A stretch of 64,000 nt of DNA, taken from Polyangiaceae bacterium. GTDB taxonomy: Bacteria > Myxococcota_A > Polyangia > Polyangiales > Polyangiaceae. Positions 1 through 7,758 of the stretch are shown in pieces. A program made the position numbers and the translations under genes. The notes beneath the pieces were generated by a model. It was not told where the DNA came from and ran no database searches. It was given only the letters and a program-made list of their open reading frames with translations. The stretch covers positions 248,001-312,000 of the forward strand of contig JACKEB010000012.1 of assembly GCA_020633205.1 (NCBI GenBank). The letters are read 5' to 3'. The first letter of the stretch is position 1; each line of letters starts with the position of its first letter.

Positions 1-329
1 TCCTCCTTGAACTTGTCGAAGCTGCCGAAGCTGCCGTTGATTGCGTCGGCTAGCGCGCCGCTCGGGGCGCCGCCGCCGGCCGGCTTCATCGAGTTCCAGT
101 AGAAGGTGTGGTTCCAAACCTGTGCGGCATTGTTGAAGACGCCACCTTCGGCCGCCTTCACGATCTCTTCCAGGCTCTTTCCGGCGAGGTCAGTGCCATC
201 GATGAGCTTGTTGAGGTTCGTCACGTAGGCGTTGTGATGCTTGCCGTAGTGGTAGTCGATCGTCTCTGCGCTGATGTGCGGCGCAAGGGCATCCTTTGCC
301 CAAGGCAACGCCGGTAGTTCAATCGCCAT
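1..329 (-). CDS. sodB: Superoxide dismutase [Fe/Mn], N-terminal part
   Basis: Dismutates superoxide to hydrogen peroxide and oxygen, probably in the cytoplasm. About 109 N-terminal residues are visible; the rest lies beyond the left edge. The protein opens MAIELPALPWAKDALAPHIS and then carries the classic helical hairpin HYGKHHNAYVTNLN with its metal-ligand histidine. The second N-domain ligand follows in NNAAQVWNHTFYW. ATG at 329 is preceded by a strong AGGAGAG ribosome site. FNNAAQVWNH and the Gln/His spacing look like the Fe-type, but the C-terminal half that best separates Fe from Mn forms is missing. Nothing upstream (330-693) shows an obvious regulator site. The family call is certain; metal specificity is inference. 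Confidence 0.95.
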   Translation of the reverse strand, partial: MAIELPALPWAKDALAPHISAETIDYHYGKHHNAYVTNLNKLIDGTDLAGKSLEEIVKAAEGGVFNNAAQVWNHTFYWNSMKPAGGGAPSGALADAINGSFGSFDKFKE

Positions 330-543
330 CAGTCTCTCCTCTTGGTTCCCTGTCGAGTATCGAGTTGGGGTGTCTGGCTCCGCCAGAGCTTCCCCGGGGG
401 TCTCGTGTGTCTAAGCAGCGAAGGCTCGGGATACAAGGCCATGGACGAAAACGTAGAGCTTTGACGCGGGATTGGCAGAACCGCACGCCTCGCCATGGGG
501 CTGCCGCTGTCAGCCTTCAGGGCGGATTTGGCCTCCGTTCGTC

Positions 544-617
544 TTGGGGGTGAGGTGCTCTGCTTGGTCGTTGCCCCGCGTTGGAGCGCGGTTTGTGGCC
601 GGAGCGCTCACCCCCAA
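544..617. repeat. Inverted pair of a dispersed C-rich motif
   Basis: TTGGGGGTGAG at about 545-555 and CTCACCCCCAA at 607-617 are perfect 11-bp inverted complements about 50 nt apart. They lie in the 364-bp gap between sodB and the YchJ gene, which otherwise shows no gene. The same CCTCACCCCCAAACC-like string recurs in other gaps (17263-17280, 22411-22425 inverted, 46264-46275 and 46360-46371). It could be a mobile mini-repeat remnant or a structured transcript end; its function is unknown. Confidence 0.5.
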
Positions 618-693
618 ACCCCGGGCCGGCGTCGACCACTTCGGTGACTACGCTTGATTCAGGGGCGCCAAAGCGCTACGGCCGCGACGCGAT

Positions 694-1167
694 ATGACAG
701 ACAGCGAGCTTTGCCCCTGTGGATCCGGAAACGCCTTCTCCGCTTGCTGCGGCCCCATTCTCGAGGGCAAGCAGGCGGCTGCTACCGCCGAGGCGCTCAT
801 GCGCTCGCGGTACTGCGCGTTCGCGAAAGGCAACGTCGACTACATCCTGAGCAGCCATGACCCGGAGACGCGGGAAGACGTGGTCCGCGAAGAGGTCGAA
901 GTTTGGAGTCGCGAGAGCGAGTGGATGGGGCTCGAGATCCTGCGCACCGAGGCAGGCGGGGAAGGGGACGAAGAGGGCGTGGTCGACTTCGTCGCCAAGT
1001 ACAAGCTCAAGGGGCTCACCACTCAGCATCGTGAACGCGCGGAGTTCCGCAAGCTGGATGGTAAGTGGATGTTCGTCGATGGGAATGATATCCCCGCGGA
1101 ACAAAAAGTGAAGGCTGCGGCCAAGTGGGTGGGCGGCAAAAAGAACAAGAAGAACAAGAAGAAGTGA
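694..1167 (+). CDS. ychJ: YchJ family protein with SEC-C zinc motif
   Basis: A 157-residue protein of the YchJ/UPF0225 family. The N-terminal SEC-C zinc motif CPCGSGNAFSACCG occupies residues 7-20, followed by the family segment ALMRSRYCAFAKGNVDYI and an NTF2-like fold around residues 35-135. The C-terminus is a lysine/asparagine-rich tail (KKNKKNKKK). SEC-C motifs bind zinc and are often found on proteins that contact the translation or secretion machinery, but the biochemical role of YchJ is not established. The stop codon overlaps a possible GTG start for bioA at 1164 (GTGA), so the two genes may be translationally coupled. Confidence 0.9.
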   Translation: MTDSELCPCGSGNAFSACCGPILEGKQAAATAEALMRSRYCAFAKGNVDYILSSHDPETREDVVREEVEVWSRESEWMGLEILRTEAGGEGDEEGVVDFVAKYKLKGLTTQHRERAEFRKLDGKWMFVDGNDIPAEQKVKAAAKWVGGKKNKKNKKK

Positions 1168-1211
1168 CCCGTCGCGCGCCGGAGCAGCTAGCGGGAGACG
1201 ACACCGAGTTC

Positions 1212-2558
1212 ATGCGTCGCGACGCTGAGCTGCTCTGGCACCCTGCGACCCACTTTCAGGATTTGGAACTCCTGCCGCCGCTGCCTATCCGCGCGGCACG
1301 GGGCGCCTATCTCGAGACCAGCTCCGGCGATCGCATTCTCGATGCCATCAGCAGCTGGTGGACCTGCCTACACGGCCATGGACATCCGCGCATCGTGGAG
1401 GCCATCAGCCAACAGGCGGCGCGCCTCGACCACGTGATGTTCGCCGGCTTCACCCACGAGCCGGCCCTTGAACTGGCGGAGGCGTTGGTAGCCCGCGCGC
1501 CGGGTGGGCCCAGCGCCTATGGGCGCGTGTTCTATGCAGACTGTGGCTCGGCCGCGATCGAGATCGCCCTGAAGATGAGCTACCAGTACCGCCAGCAAGC
1601 GGGGGAGGCTCAGCGCAAGGGCTTGGCCACGCTCACCAATAGTTACCACGGGGAAACGTTAGGGGCGCTGGCGGTGAGCGGCAATCGCGCGTACCGAGAG
1701 CAGTTTGGGCCGCTCTTGTTTCCAGTAGTCGAGCTGCCCGTGCCAAGCTTCCCTGAGCACCGACACTCGGATCTGCAAACCGAGCTCGGAGCGGATGCTC
1801 CCGAGACGACACAGGCGATCCGGCTGCTCGAGGAGCACCGAGATCAGCTCACTGCGCTACTCGTGGAACCGGTGATTCAGTGCGCCGGACGCATGCTGAT
1901 GCCGGGGGTTGGATTCTACCGCGCGGTCGTCGAGGCGGCGCAGCGCCTCGGCATCCATGTGATCGCGGATGAGATCGCCGTGGGCTTCGGGCGGACCGGG
2001 AAGCTCTTCGCGTCCGAGTGGTCAGAGCCGCCGGTCTCGCCGGACTTCCTCTGTTTGAGCAAGGGGCTAAGCGGGGGCGTGCTGCCGCTGAGTGCCGTCT
2101 TGATCCGAAATGGCGTGGACGAGGCGTTCAAGGGCGACCCGAGTCGCACGTTCCTTCACAGTCACACGTTCACCGCGAACCCCATCACTTGCAGCGCGGG
2201 TCTCGCCAGCTTGAGCCTGTTCGAAGACGAGCACCCTCCGGCGCACCTGGCGTCCTTGGCAAGCCAACTGGAACAGCTTTCGACCCAGGTGGCGGACGCA
2301 CTTCCTCAGGTCATCGCGCGCCGTCAGGCTGGGCTGGTCGTGGCGCTGGAAGTACAGCCGGAACCTGGCTGGGTGTCTCCGCTAGGGCGCGGCCGGCTCT
2401 CGCTCGGGATTCGACGCGCGGCTCTCGAACGCGGCGTCCTGCTGCGCCCACTGCATGACACGGTCTACTGGATGCCGCCGTATTGTGTCAGCTCGATGGA
2501 CCTCGAGCGCTTGGCAGAGGTCACCCGCGACAGCATACGCACTGCGCTCACTGGCTAA
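1212..2558 (+). CDS. bioA: Adenosylmethionine-8-amino-7-oxononanoate aminotransferase
   Basis: PLP enzyme of biotin synthesis that transfers the amino group of S-adenosylmethionine to KAPA, giving DAPA. The protein opens with the BioA signature LLWHPATHFQD, then SSWWTCLHGHGHP (substrate-site Trp pair), DCGSAAIEIALKMSYQY, SYHGETLGA, DEIAVGFGRTG (PLP-ring Asp) and LSKGLSGG with the Schiff-base Lys near residue 284. The C-terminus has LRPLHDTVYWMPPY. Length is about 448 residues, normal for the family. ATG 1212 places the WHP motif 9 residues in. A GTG at 1164, overlapping the ychJ stop, is an alternative that would add 16 residues, and neither has a strong Shine-Dalgarno. No other bio genes are nearby. 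Confidence 0.92.
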   Translation: MRRDAELLWHPATHFQDLELLPPLPIRAARGAYLETSSGDRILDAISSWWTCLHGHGHPRIVEAISQQAARLDHVMFAGFTHEPALELAEALVARAPGGPSAYGRVFYADCGSAAIEIALKMSYQYRQQAGEAQRKGLATLTNSYHGETLGALAVSGNRAYREQFGPLLFPVVELPVPSFPEHRHSDLQTELGADAPETTQAIRLLEEHRDQLTALLVEPVIQCAGRMLMPGVGFYRAVVEAAQRLGIHVIADEIAVGFGRTGKLFASEWSEPPVSPDFLCLSKGLSGGVLPLSAVLIRNGVDEAFKGDPSRTFLHSHTFTANPITCSAGLASLSLFEDEHPPAHLASLASQLEQLSTQVADALPQVIARRQAGLVVALEVQPEPGWVSPLGRGRLSLGIRRAALERGVLLRPLHDTVYWMPPYCVSSMDLERLAEVTRDSIRTALTG

Positions 2559-3012
2559 GTGTCAGCTTGCTAACGCTTGGGGTGTGCATGAGTCCGCGCG
2601 GAACTGCACCACAGGTCCGAAACAGCTGACTCAACCGCAGAAAAGCTGAGCGGATCGGGGGCTTTTGTGGGCCACGAACGTATGACAGCCCGCTACCCGA
2701 CGCTTGCCCTCGCGGAAACGAACGCGAGCCAAAGGTCGGCGCCGCTAGATCCTCGAACCTTTTCCACCGCGCAGTCCGCGGTGACTCCCCACCCGCAAAC
2801 TGCGGCCTACTGGGGGATCGTGGACTCTCAGTTACACCCAGCAGCAGGCACCCGTGAAGTTCGCACCACAGTCTCGCCCTTCCGACCGGTCAGTGGGACG
2901 AATTCGGGCAGTTATCACTTGCCCTGGATTTTTTTGCGCTTCGAGTGATCGGAAAGCGGTGGTGGTGGCGACTCACAAAGCGCGTGGGAGCCTCTGGGTT
3001 GGGCCAGAATAG
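2559..3012. other. Non-coding stretch between bioA and the TetR gene
   Basis: No convincing gene. An open frame at 2667-2948 has no recognisable domain, no good ribosome site and atypical composition. The right end leads into the sigma-54-like promoter at 3013-3029. Confidence 0.5.
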
Positions 3013-3029
3013 CTGGCACACCAATTGCT
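3013..3029 (+). promoter_or_regulatory. Candidate sigma-54 (-24/-12) promoter
   Basis: CTGGCACACCAATTGCT matches the sigma-54 consensus YTGGCACGRNNNTTGCW at 15 of 17 positions, with the GG and GC doublets exactly 10 nt apart. It points towards the TetR gene whose ATG is at 3083, so transcription would start near 3040. No enhancer-binding site was identified. The match is seen directly; its use as a promoter is inference. Confidence 0.55.
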
Positions 3030-3082
3030 CCAGACTGCGGCGAACCCTAGAACCTGGCCTCTTTTCCTTCGATTGGCACATC

Positions 3083-3703
3083 ATGGCGCAACTTTCGACT
3101 CTTCGACGCACTCCTCAACAAGCGCGATCACGCGAGACGGTGCTGACCATCCTGGTCGCGGCGGCTCGTGTGCTCCAGCAGCACGGCTTCAAGCGGCTCT
3201 CCACGAACCGCGTGGCGAAGGTCGCGGGGGTCAGCGTGGGCTCGCTCTACCAGTACTTCAGCGGCAAGGAAGACTTGCTGAGCCAGCTCGCCGAGCGTCG
3301 AGTTGAAGTGCTCACGGTAGAGCACCAAACCCGGGCACACCGCGCGGATAGCGCCGAGGAGGTGTTCGCTGTTGCGGCCGATGTCGCCGTTGAGGCGGCG
3401 TCTCTGGAGCATGATCTCGAGCGCCTGGTTCCAGGCTTCGTTCCTCAGCCCCTGAATACATGCCAGGTGCTCTTGGGTTGCTGCCTCGAGACTGGACGCG
3501 GAGAGTTCCGAGCGGACAAGCTGGAGCTGGCCTCCACTCTAGGCGCCTCAGCCATTGTCCGCGCGATGAGCTCGGCGCCAGACGAGTGGAGTCAGAGTGA
3601 AGCGCTGCGAAAGGAGCTCCGGGCAACCTTCGCGCGTCATCTGCTCGCTCGGGCCCACGACAGTGGGATCCGATCCAGCGTTCCACTGGCGCACACCGCC
3701 TGA
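3083..3703 (+). CDS. TetR/AcrR family transcriptional regulator
   Basis: A 206-residue DNA-binding regulator. The N-terminal helix-turn-helix is typical: RETVLTILVAAARVLQQHGF, then STNRVAKVAGVSVGSLYQYF and SGKEDLLSQLAERRVEVL. The C-terminal ligand or dimerisation half (about residues 75-200) is variable and does not reveal a ligand. The frame is open upstream to 2945, but ATG 3083 gives the usual 15-20 residues before the HTH. A sigma-54-like site lies about 54-70 nt upstream of the start, and a strong intrinsic terminator about 150 bp downstream. It is a single-gene unit next to the convergent cydAB, and no target gene can be named. Confidence 0.88.
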   Translation: MAQLSTLRRTPQQARSRETVLTILVAAARVLQQHGFKRLSTNRVAKVAGVSVGSLYQYFSGKEDLLSQLAERRVEVLTVEHQTRAHRADSAEEVFAVAADVAVEAASLEHDLERLVPGFVPQPLNTCQVLLGCCLETGRGEFRADKLELASTLGASAIVRAMSSAPDEWSQSEALRKELRATFARHLLARAHDSGIRSSVPLAHTA

Positions 3704-3855
3704 TCGCGACCATCGAAGGGGCGGTTCACTTTCCCGCCGTTCAGACTTCGCGCCGTCCGTACCAGAGTGTTGAGAAACACCCTGCCGGTTTAACCGGGCG
3801 CGCTGGGCTCGCGCTGGACGCGAGCCGGATCCTCCAAGCAACTCCTCAATCCCAA

Positions 3856-3891
3856 GACACGCAGGGCTCCAACCCCTGCGTGTCGCTTTTT
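3856..3891 (+). terminator. Intrinsic terminator after the TetR gene
   Basis: A perfect 11-bp stem, GACACGCAGGG (3856-3866) with CCCTGCGTGTC (3874-3884), 7-nt loop, then GCTTTTT (3885-3891). It lies 150 bp past the TetR stop and before the convergent end of cydB. It has no clear T-run in the minus direction. Confidence 0.85.
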
Positions 3892-4000
3892 GTGCTGTTG
3901 GGGCCGCAGCACGCGCTGCAGCTGGTGCATTCACAACCCATCGTTGCGTTTTCGAGGCCGCAGGCTTCTTTCGTTCGTGGCCTGAACAATGGGGTCAGCA

Positions 4001-5044
4001 CTAGTAGCTGGTGTCGTCGATGCGCGTCTTGCCTCTGAAGATCCAGTAGACCGTGGTGGTGTAGGTGAGGATCAGAGGCGCGCCGATGAACGCCACGGTG
4101 CGCATCAAGCGCAGCGTCGTCTCGCTGCTCGAGGCGTTGTAGATGCTGAGGCTGTTCTCCGGCATTGGCGAGGAGTGCAGCAGGTTGGGGAACATCGCCA
4201 TGCCAAATAGGAACACTAGCGAGGCGATGGTTGCCGACGACGAGATGAAGGCGTAACCGGCGCGGCCTTGCTGGATGGCGCGCGGGATGTTGGCAATCGC
4301 GAGGACGTTGAGCGCGACGAGTACCCAAGCGACGGGCCAACGCTCGAAGTTCTTGAGGGCGCCAGGCACGCTCACCAGGGTCAGGATCGTGACCGCGATA
4401 TAGGCCACCAGGAACAAGCCAAAGCTAGTCCACATCCAGCCGGTGACCCGCTTGCGCAGGGCGCCTTCCGTCTTGAGCGCCAAGTAGATCGAGCCGTGCA
4501 TGGCTGAGGTGACGACGGCGAACGCCCCCACCGCAAGGGCGTACGGGTTCAAGAGCGTGAGCAGCGTCCCAGCGTACTCACCCTCGGCATCGATCGGGAT
4601 CCCCTTGATCGCATTCCCCACGGCAACGCCTGCGATCAAGGTGACGAGGGTACTGGCCGCGCTGAAGGAGAAATCCCAATACGCTCGCCACCACCGCTCG
4701 GGGCGCTTGGAGCGAAACTCGATGGCGACCGCGCGGCCAATCAAGGTCACGAGCAACAACATGAACGGCATGTAGAAGCCGGAAAGGGCCGTGGCGTACG
4801 CGCGAGGAAAGGCTGCGAAGAGCGCCCCTCCGAACGTCACCAGCCACACCTCGTTGCCGTCCCACAAGGGGCCAATCGCGTTCAGTAGGATACGGCGCTC
4901 GCCGTGGTCGTCGCTGCCTTCGCTGAACTCGCTCTTGGCGAACAAGTGCAGCGTACCGACGCCCAAGTCGAAGCCGTCGAGGATCGCGTAGCCGGTCAGC
5001 AGTAGCCCCAGCGCGGCAAACCAGAACACCTGAAGCTCGCTCAC
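4001..5044 (-). CDS. cydB: Cytochrome bd ubiquinol oxidase subunit II
   Basis: Membrane subunit that partners CydA in the high-affinity quinol oxidase reducing oxygen to water without proton pumping. A 347-residue multi-helix protein with the family signatures YAILDGFDLGVG near the N-terminus, NAIGPLWDGNEVWLV, and a GFYMPFMLLLVTLIGRAVAIEF helix region. A GTG start at 5044 overlaps the cydA stop by GTGA, implying translational coupling; the frame is open a further 10 codons into cydA but a start there would duplicate coding space. The C-terminal TYTTTVYWIFRGKTR ends as usual. No cydX or cydDC genes are adjacent. Confidence 0.96.
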   Translation of the reverse strand: MSELQVFWFAALGLLLTGYAILDGFDLGVGTLHLFAKSEFSEGSDDHGERRILLNAIGPLWDGNEVWLVTFGGALFAAFPRAYATALSGFYMPFMLLLVTLIGRAVAIEFRSKRPERWWRAYWDFSFSAASTLVTLIAGVAVGNAIKGIPIDAEGEYAGTLLTLLNPYALAVGAFAVVTSAMHGSIYLALKTEGALRKRVTGWMWTSFGLFLVAYIAVTILTLVSVPGALKNFERWPVAWVLVALNVLAIANIPRAIQQGRAGYAFISSSATIASLVFLFGMAMFPNLLHSSPMPENSLSIYNASSSETTLRLMRTVAFIGAPLILTYTTTVYWIFRGKTRIDDTSY

Positions 5045-6498
5045 TCTGCGTCCTCCTTGGTGAGATCGGCGCATGCAACGCGGATGCTCGGAACTGACGT
5101 TAGCGAAGTCTCAGGCTCACGGGCGACGCGCTCGCCAGCCACTTCCAGAAAGCCGTCATCCCCATGCCCGCCGCCCACTGCCGCCGGGCCATGCTGGATC
5201 TTCGAGTGCAAGACGAAGACCCAAACCGCGAACAGCCCAATGTAGACGAACGTGAAGAGCAAGATGCTCGCAAGCACCTGGTCCGCCTGAACGGTCTTGC
5301 TCAGCGCCTGGCTCGTCTTCAGCAGCCCTTGTACGATCCACGGCTGCCGCCCGACTTCGGTAGCCACCCAACCAGCTTGATTCGCGATGATCGGCGCGAC
5401 GACGCTAACTACTAGGATCTTCAGTAGCCAGCGCTGCTGCTCAAGGCGTTTCCTGAGGGCAAAGAAGACGGACAGCAGCGACAGGCCGATCAAGTACATG
5501 CCGATGCTGATCATGATGTGATAGGTCTGAAACGGGATCTGCACCGGCGGTTGCTCATCCGCGGGGATCTTGTCCAGGCCTGGCACCGGCTTGTTCGGGT
5601 CGCTGTACACCAGCACGCTGAGTAGCTTGGGGATTTCTACTCCATACTCGACCCGCTTGGTTTGGGGGTTAGGGGAGCCGAAGAGATACAGTCCGGTGCC
5701 TCCCTCTCCCGTTTCGAAGTGGCCCTCGAACGCAGCGAGCTTCGCGGGCTGATTGTGCGCGAGGGCCCGCGCTTGCTCGTGTCCGGAGAGCAGCATCGCC
5801 AGGCTACTCACGGTCGCGATTCCGAGGGCGACCTTCAGCGACTTGCGCGCTACCTCCAGGTGCCTTTGCTTCAGCAGGTAGTAGGCGCTGATGCTGAGCA
5901 CGAAGAAGGCGCCCTGCAGGAAGCTGCCAAGCAGCACATGTCCCAGGCGGTGCATCGACGAAGGGTTGAACACCATGGCCCAGAAGTCTGTGATTTCCGC
6001 CCGCGCGTGGATGCCCTCACCCACGATGTGGAACCCGGCGGGCGTGTGCATCCAGGAGTTGGCGATCACGATCCAAACCGCGGAGAAGGTGGAGCCAAAG
6101 AACACCATCAGCGTGGAGAAGAAGTGCACCCGCGGTTTCACGCGGTCCCAGCCAAAAACCAATACCGCGAGGAAACCTGACTCGAGGAAGAACGCGAAGA
6201 TCCCCTCGCTGGCAAGCGCGGAGCCGAAGACGTCACCCACGTAGCGGGAGTAGGTGGCCCAGTTGGTTCCGAACTCGAATTCCATCACCAGACCCGTGGC
6301 GACCCCCACGGCGAAGTTCACCGCGAACACCTTGGTCCAGAATCGAGCCGCTTGTTCGTATGCGGGGTCCCGCGTGAGCAGGTACCGGGCCTCCAGGATC
6401 ACCATGTGCAGCCCGAGCCCAATCGAGAGCGGCGGGAACAGGTAGTGGAACATGACTGTCAGGGCGAACTGCAGTCGGGATAGGAACAGGACATCCAT
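5041..6498 (-). CDS. cydA: Cytochrome bd ubiquinol oxidase subunit I
   Basis: Haem-bearing subunit I of cytochrome bd oxidase, 485 residues and about nine membrane helices. Visible hallmarks are LSRLQFALTVMFHYLFPPLS with the haem b595 ligand His at residue 18, MEFEFGTNWATYSRYVGD, ANSWMHTPAGF, the MHRLGHVLLGSF segment with the haem b558 ligand His, and GWVATEVGRQPW near the C-terminal helices. The periplasmic Q-loop after SGHEQARALAHNQPAK is short, so this is the S-type CydA found outside enterobacteria. First gene of a cydAB operon on the minus strand. The ribosome site before ATG 6498 is weak. Confidence 0.96.
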   Translation of the reverse strand: MDVLFLSRLQFALTVMFHYLFPPLSIGLGLHMVILEARYLLTRDPAYEQAARFWTKVFAVNFAVGVATGLVMEFEFGTNWATYSRYVGDVFGSALASEGIFAFFLESGFLAVLVFGWDRVKPRVHFFSTLMVFFGSTFSAVWIVIANSWMHTPAGFHIVGEGIHARAEITDFWAMVFNPSSMHRLGHVLLGSFLQGAFFVLSISAYYLLKQRHLEVARKSLKVALGIATVSSLAMLLSGHEQARALAHNQPAKLAAFEGHFETGEGGTGLYLFGSPNPQTKRVEYGVEIPKLLSVLVYSDPNKPVPGLDKIPADEQPPVQIPFQTYHIMISIGMYLIGLSLLSVFFALRKRLEQQRWLLKILVVSVVAPIIANQAGWVATEVGRQPWIVQGLLKTSQALSKTVQADQVLASILLFTFVYIGLFAVWVFVLHSKIQHGPAAVGGGHGDDGFLEVAGERVAREPETSLTSVPSIRVACADLTKEDAE

Positions 6499-7042
6499 CT
6501 TGGGGGCTCTCGGCGGGAGTGACTGTTAGACCCTCAATTGGGAACGAGGTTCTTGCCGACCAGGGGTAAGCGCGGCGGCAAATCGTCGCGAACGCCAGGC
6601 GCAGCGTAACCTCAGGGCCAGGCACTGCGTGGGACTCGTGAACAGCGAACGTTTCCGCCTCGATTGCCGCAGCGTCGCTCGGGTCTTAAGACTCCACCAC
6701 CGCCAAGCACGGGCCTTTGGGGACACGGGCGGAAACCGTCGGTCTCTTGCTCAGGCGGCCGTCCAACCCAGATCCGCGCCAGATCTTGGAGCTTTGGCGC
6801 CCCGAGCCGGGCGAATCGGCAGTCACGAGACTAGCCGAAGCGCTCGCGGTTGGAGTAAGGAGCACCCACGACTCACAGGATGCCGGTCAATCGACCTGGC
6901 ACCCGCATTTGGATGATTGTTGCCGTTCGTGTCCTGAGGCACGGACGGGGTCGAGACCTGACGGCTGGTAACAGCCGAAGACGCTCGCGAGCGACCAACG
7001 CCGGATCTCCGGACTCGGCCGAGAGCGAGTGGGAGAAGCGAG
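6499..7042. other. Divergent regulatory gap between cydA and sdhC
   Basis: About 540 bp without a supportable gene. It must hold the promoters for the divergent cydAB and sdhCAB operons, both respiratory. No clear operator, terminator or small RNA was recognised by eye. Confidence 0.5.
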
Positions 7043-7717
7043 ATGGAAAAAGCGCTCACGCTCAGCCACAGCACGATTGGCAAGAAGGCTCTGCTGGCGG
7101 TCAGCGGCCTGGTGATCTTCGGGTTCGTGATTGGTCACATGCTGGGCAACCTGCAGGTGTTCCTCGGGCCGGAGAAACTCAACGCCTACGCCGCGACCTT
7201 GCATCACACGCCCGCGCTGCTCTGGGGCACCCGCATCGTGTTGCTGGTTGCCATCGTGACCCATGTGTCGATGGCCCTGCAGCTCATGGGGCGCTCGAGC
7301 GCTGCTCGGCCGGTGAGCTACGCGAAGAAAGAGAACGCGGTGACCAGCTACGCCGCGATCACGATGAAGCTCTCGGGCCCCATTCTCTTCTTCTACATCC
7401 TGTTTCACCTGGCGCACTTCACGGTGCCGGGCCTCGCCCTGGGTAGCTACGAGCACAGCGCCACCAACGTCTACGCCAACGTCGTCAACGCGTTCAGCAT
7501 CCCTTGGGTGGCAGCGGTCTACATCATCGCTCAGGTGCTGGTGGGCTTTCACTTGTACCACGGCGCGTGGAGCATGTTTCAGACCCTGGGCCTCTCGCAC
7601 CCGCGCTACGAAGGCAAAAAGAAGCTGGCGGCTCAGTCTCTCGCCCTGATCGTCATGATCGGCAACATCTCGATGCCAGTCTGCGTGCTCGCAGGCGTCA
7701 TCCCCCAGGCGACCTGA
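7043..7717 (+). CDS. sdhC: Succinate dehydrogenase cytochrome b subunit
   Basis: Membrane anchor of complex II, 224 residues with five predicted membrane helices and di-haem character, of the Bacillus/Bacteroidetes type (single large anchor, no SdhD). It opens SHSTIGKKALLAVSGLVIFGFVIGHMLGNLQVF, and further histidines suitable as haem ligands sit in YAATLHHTP, ATHVSMALQL-like helix 2, ILFHLAHFTVPG and VGFHLYHGAWSMF. Seven or so bases of purine-rich leader (GAGAAGCGAG) precede ATG 7043. First gene of sdhCAB; the stop is 41 bp before sdhA. Confidence 0.93.
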   Translation: MEKALTLSHSTIGKKALLAVSGLVIFGFVIGHMLGNLQVFLGPEKLNAYAATLHHTPALLWGTRIVLLVAIVTHVSMALQLMGRSSAARPVSYAKKENAVTSYAAITMKLSGPILFFYILFHLAHFTVPGLALGSYEHSATNVYANVVNAFSIPWVAAVYIIAQVLVGFHLYHGAWSMFQTLGLSHPRYEGKKKLAAQSLALIVMIGNISMPVCVLAGVIPQAT

Positions 7718-7758
7718 GTAAATTTCCCCGCGGAATATCCGAAGAACGGAGACGAGTC

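Noticed and set aside
2667..2948. 93-residue open frame after bioA
   Set aside because: No domain, no ribosome site, mixed composition; more likely non-coding.
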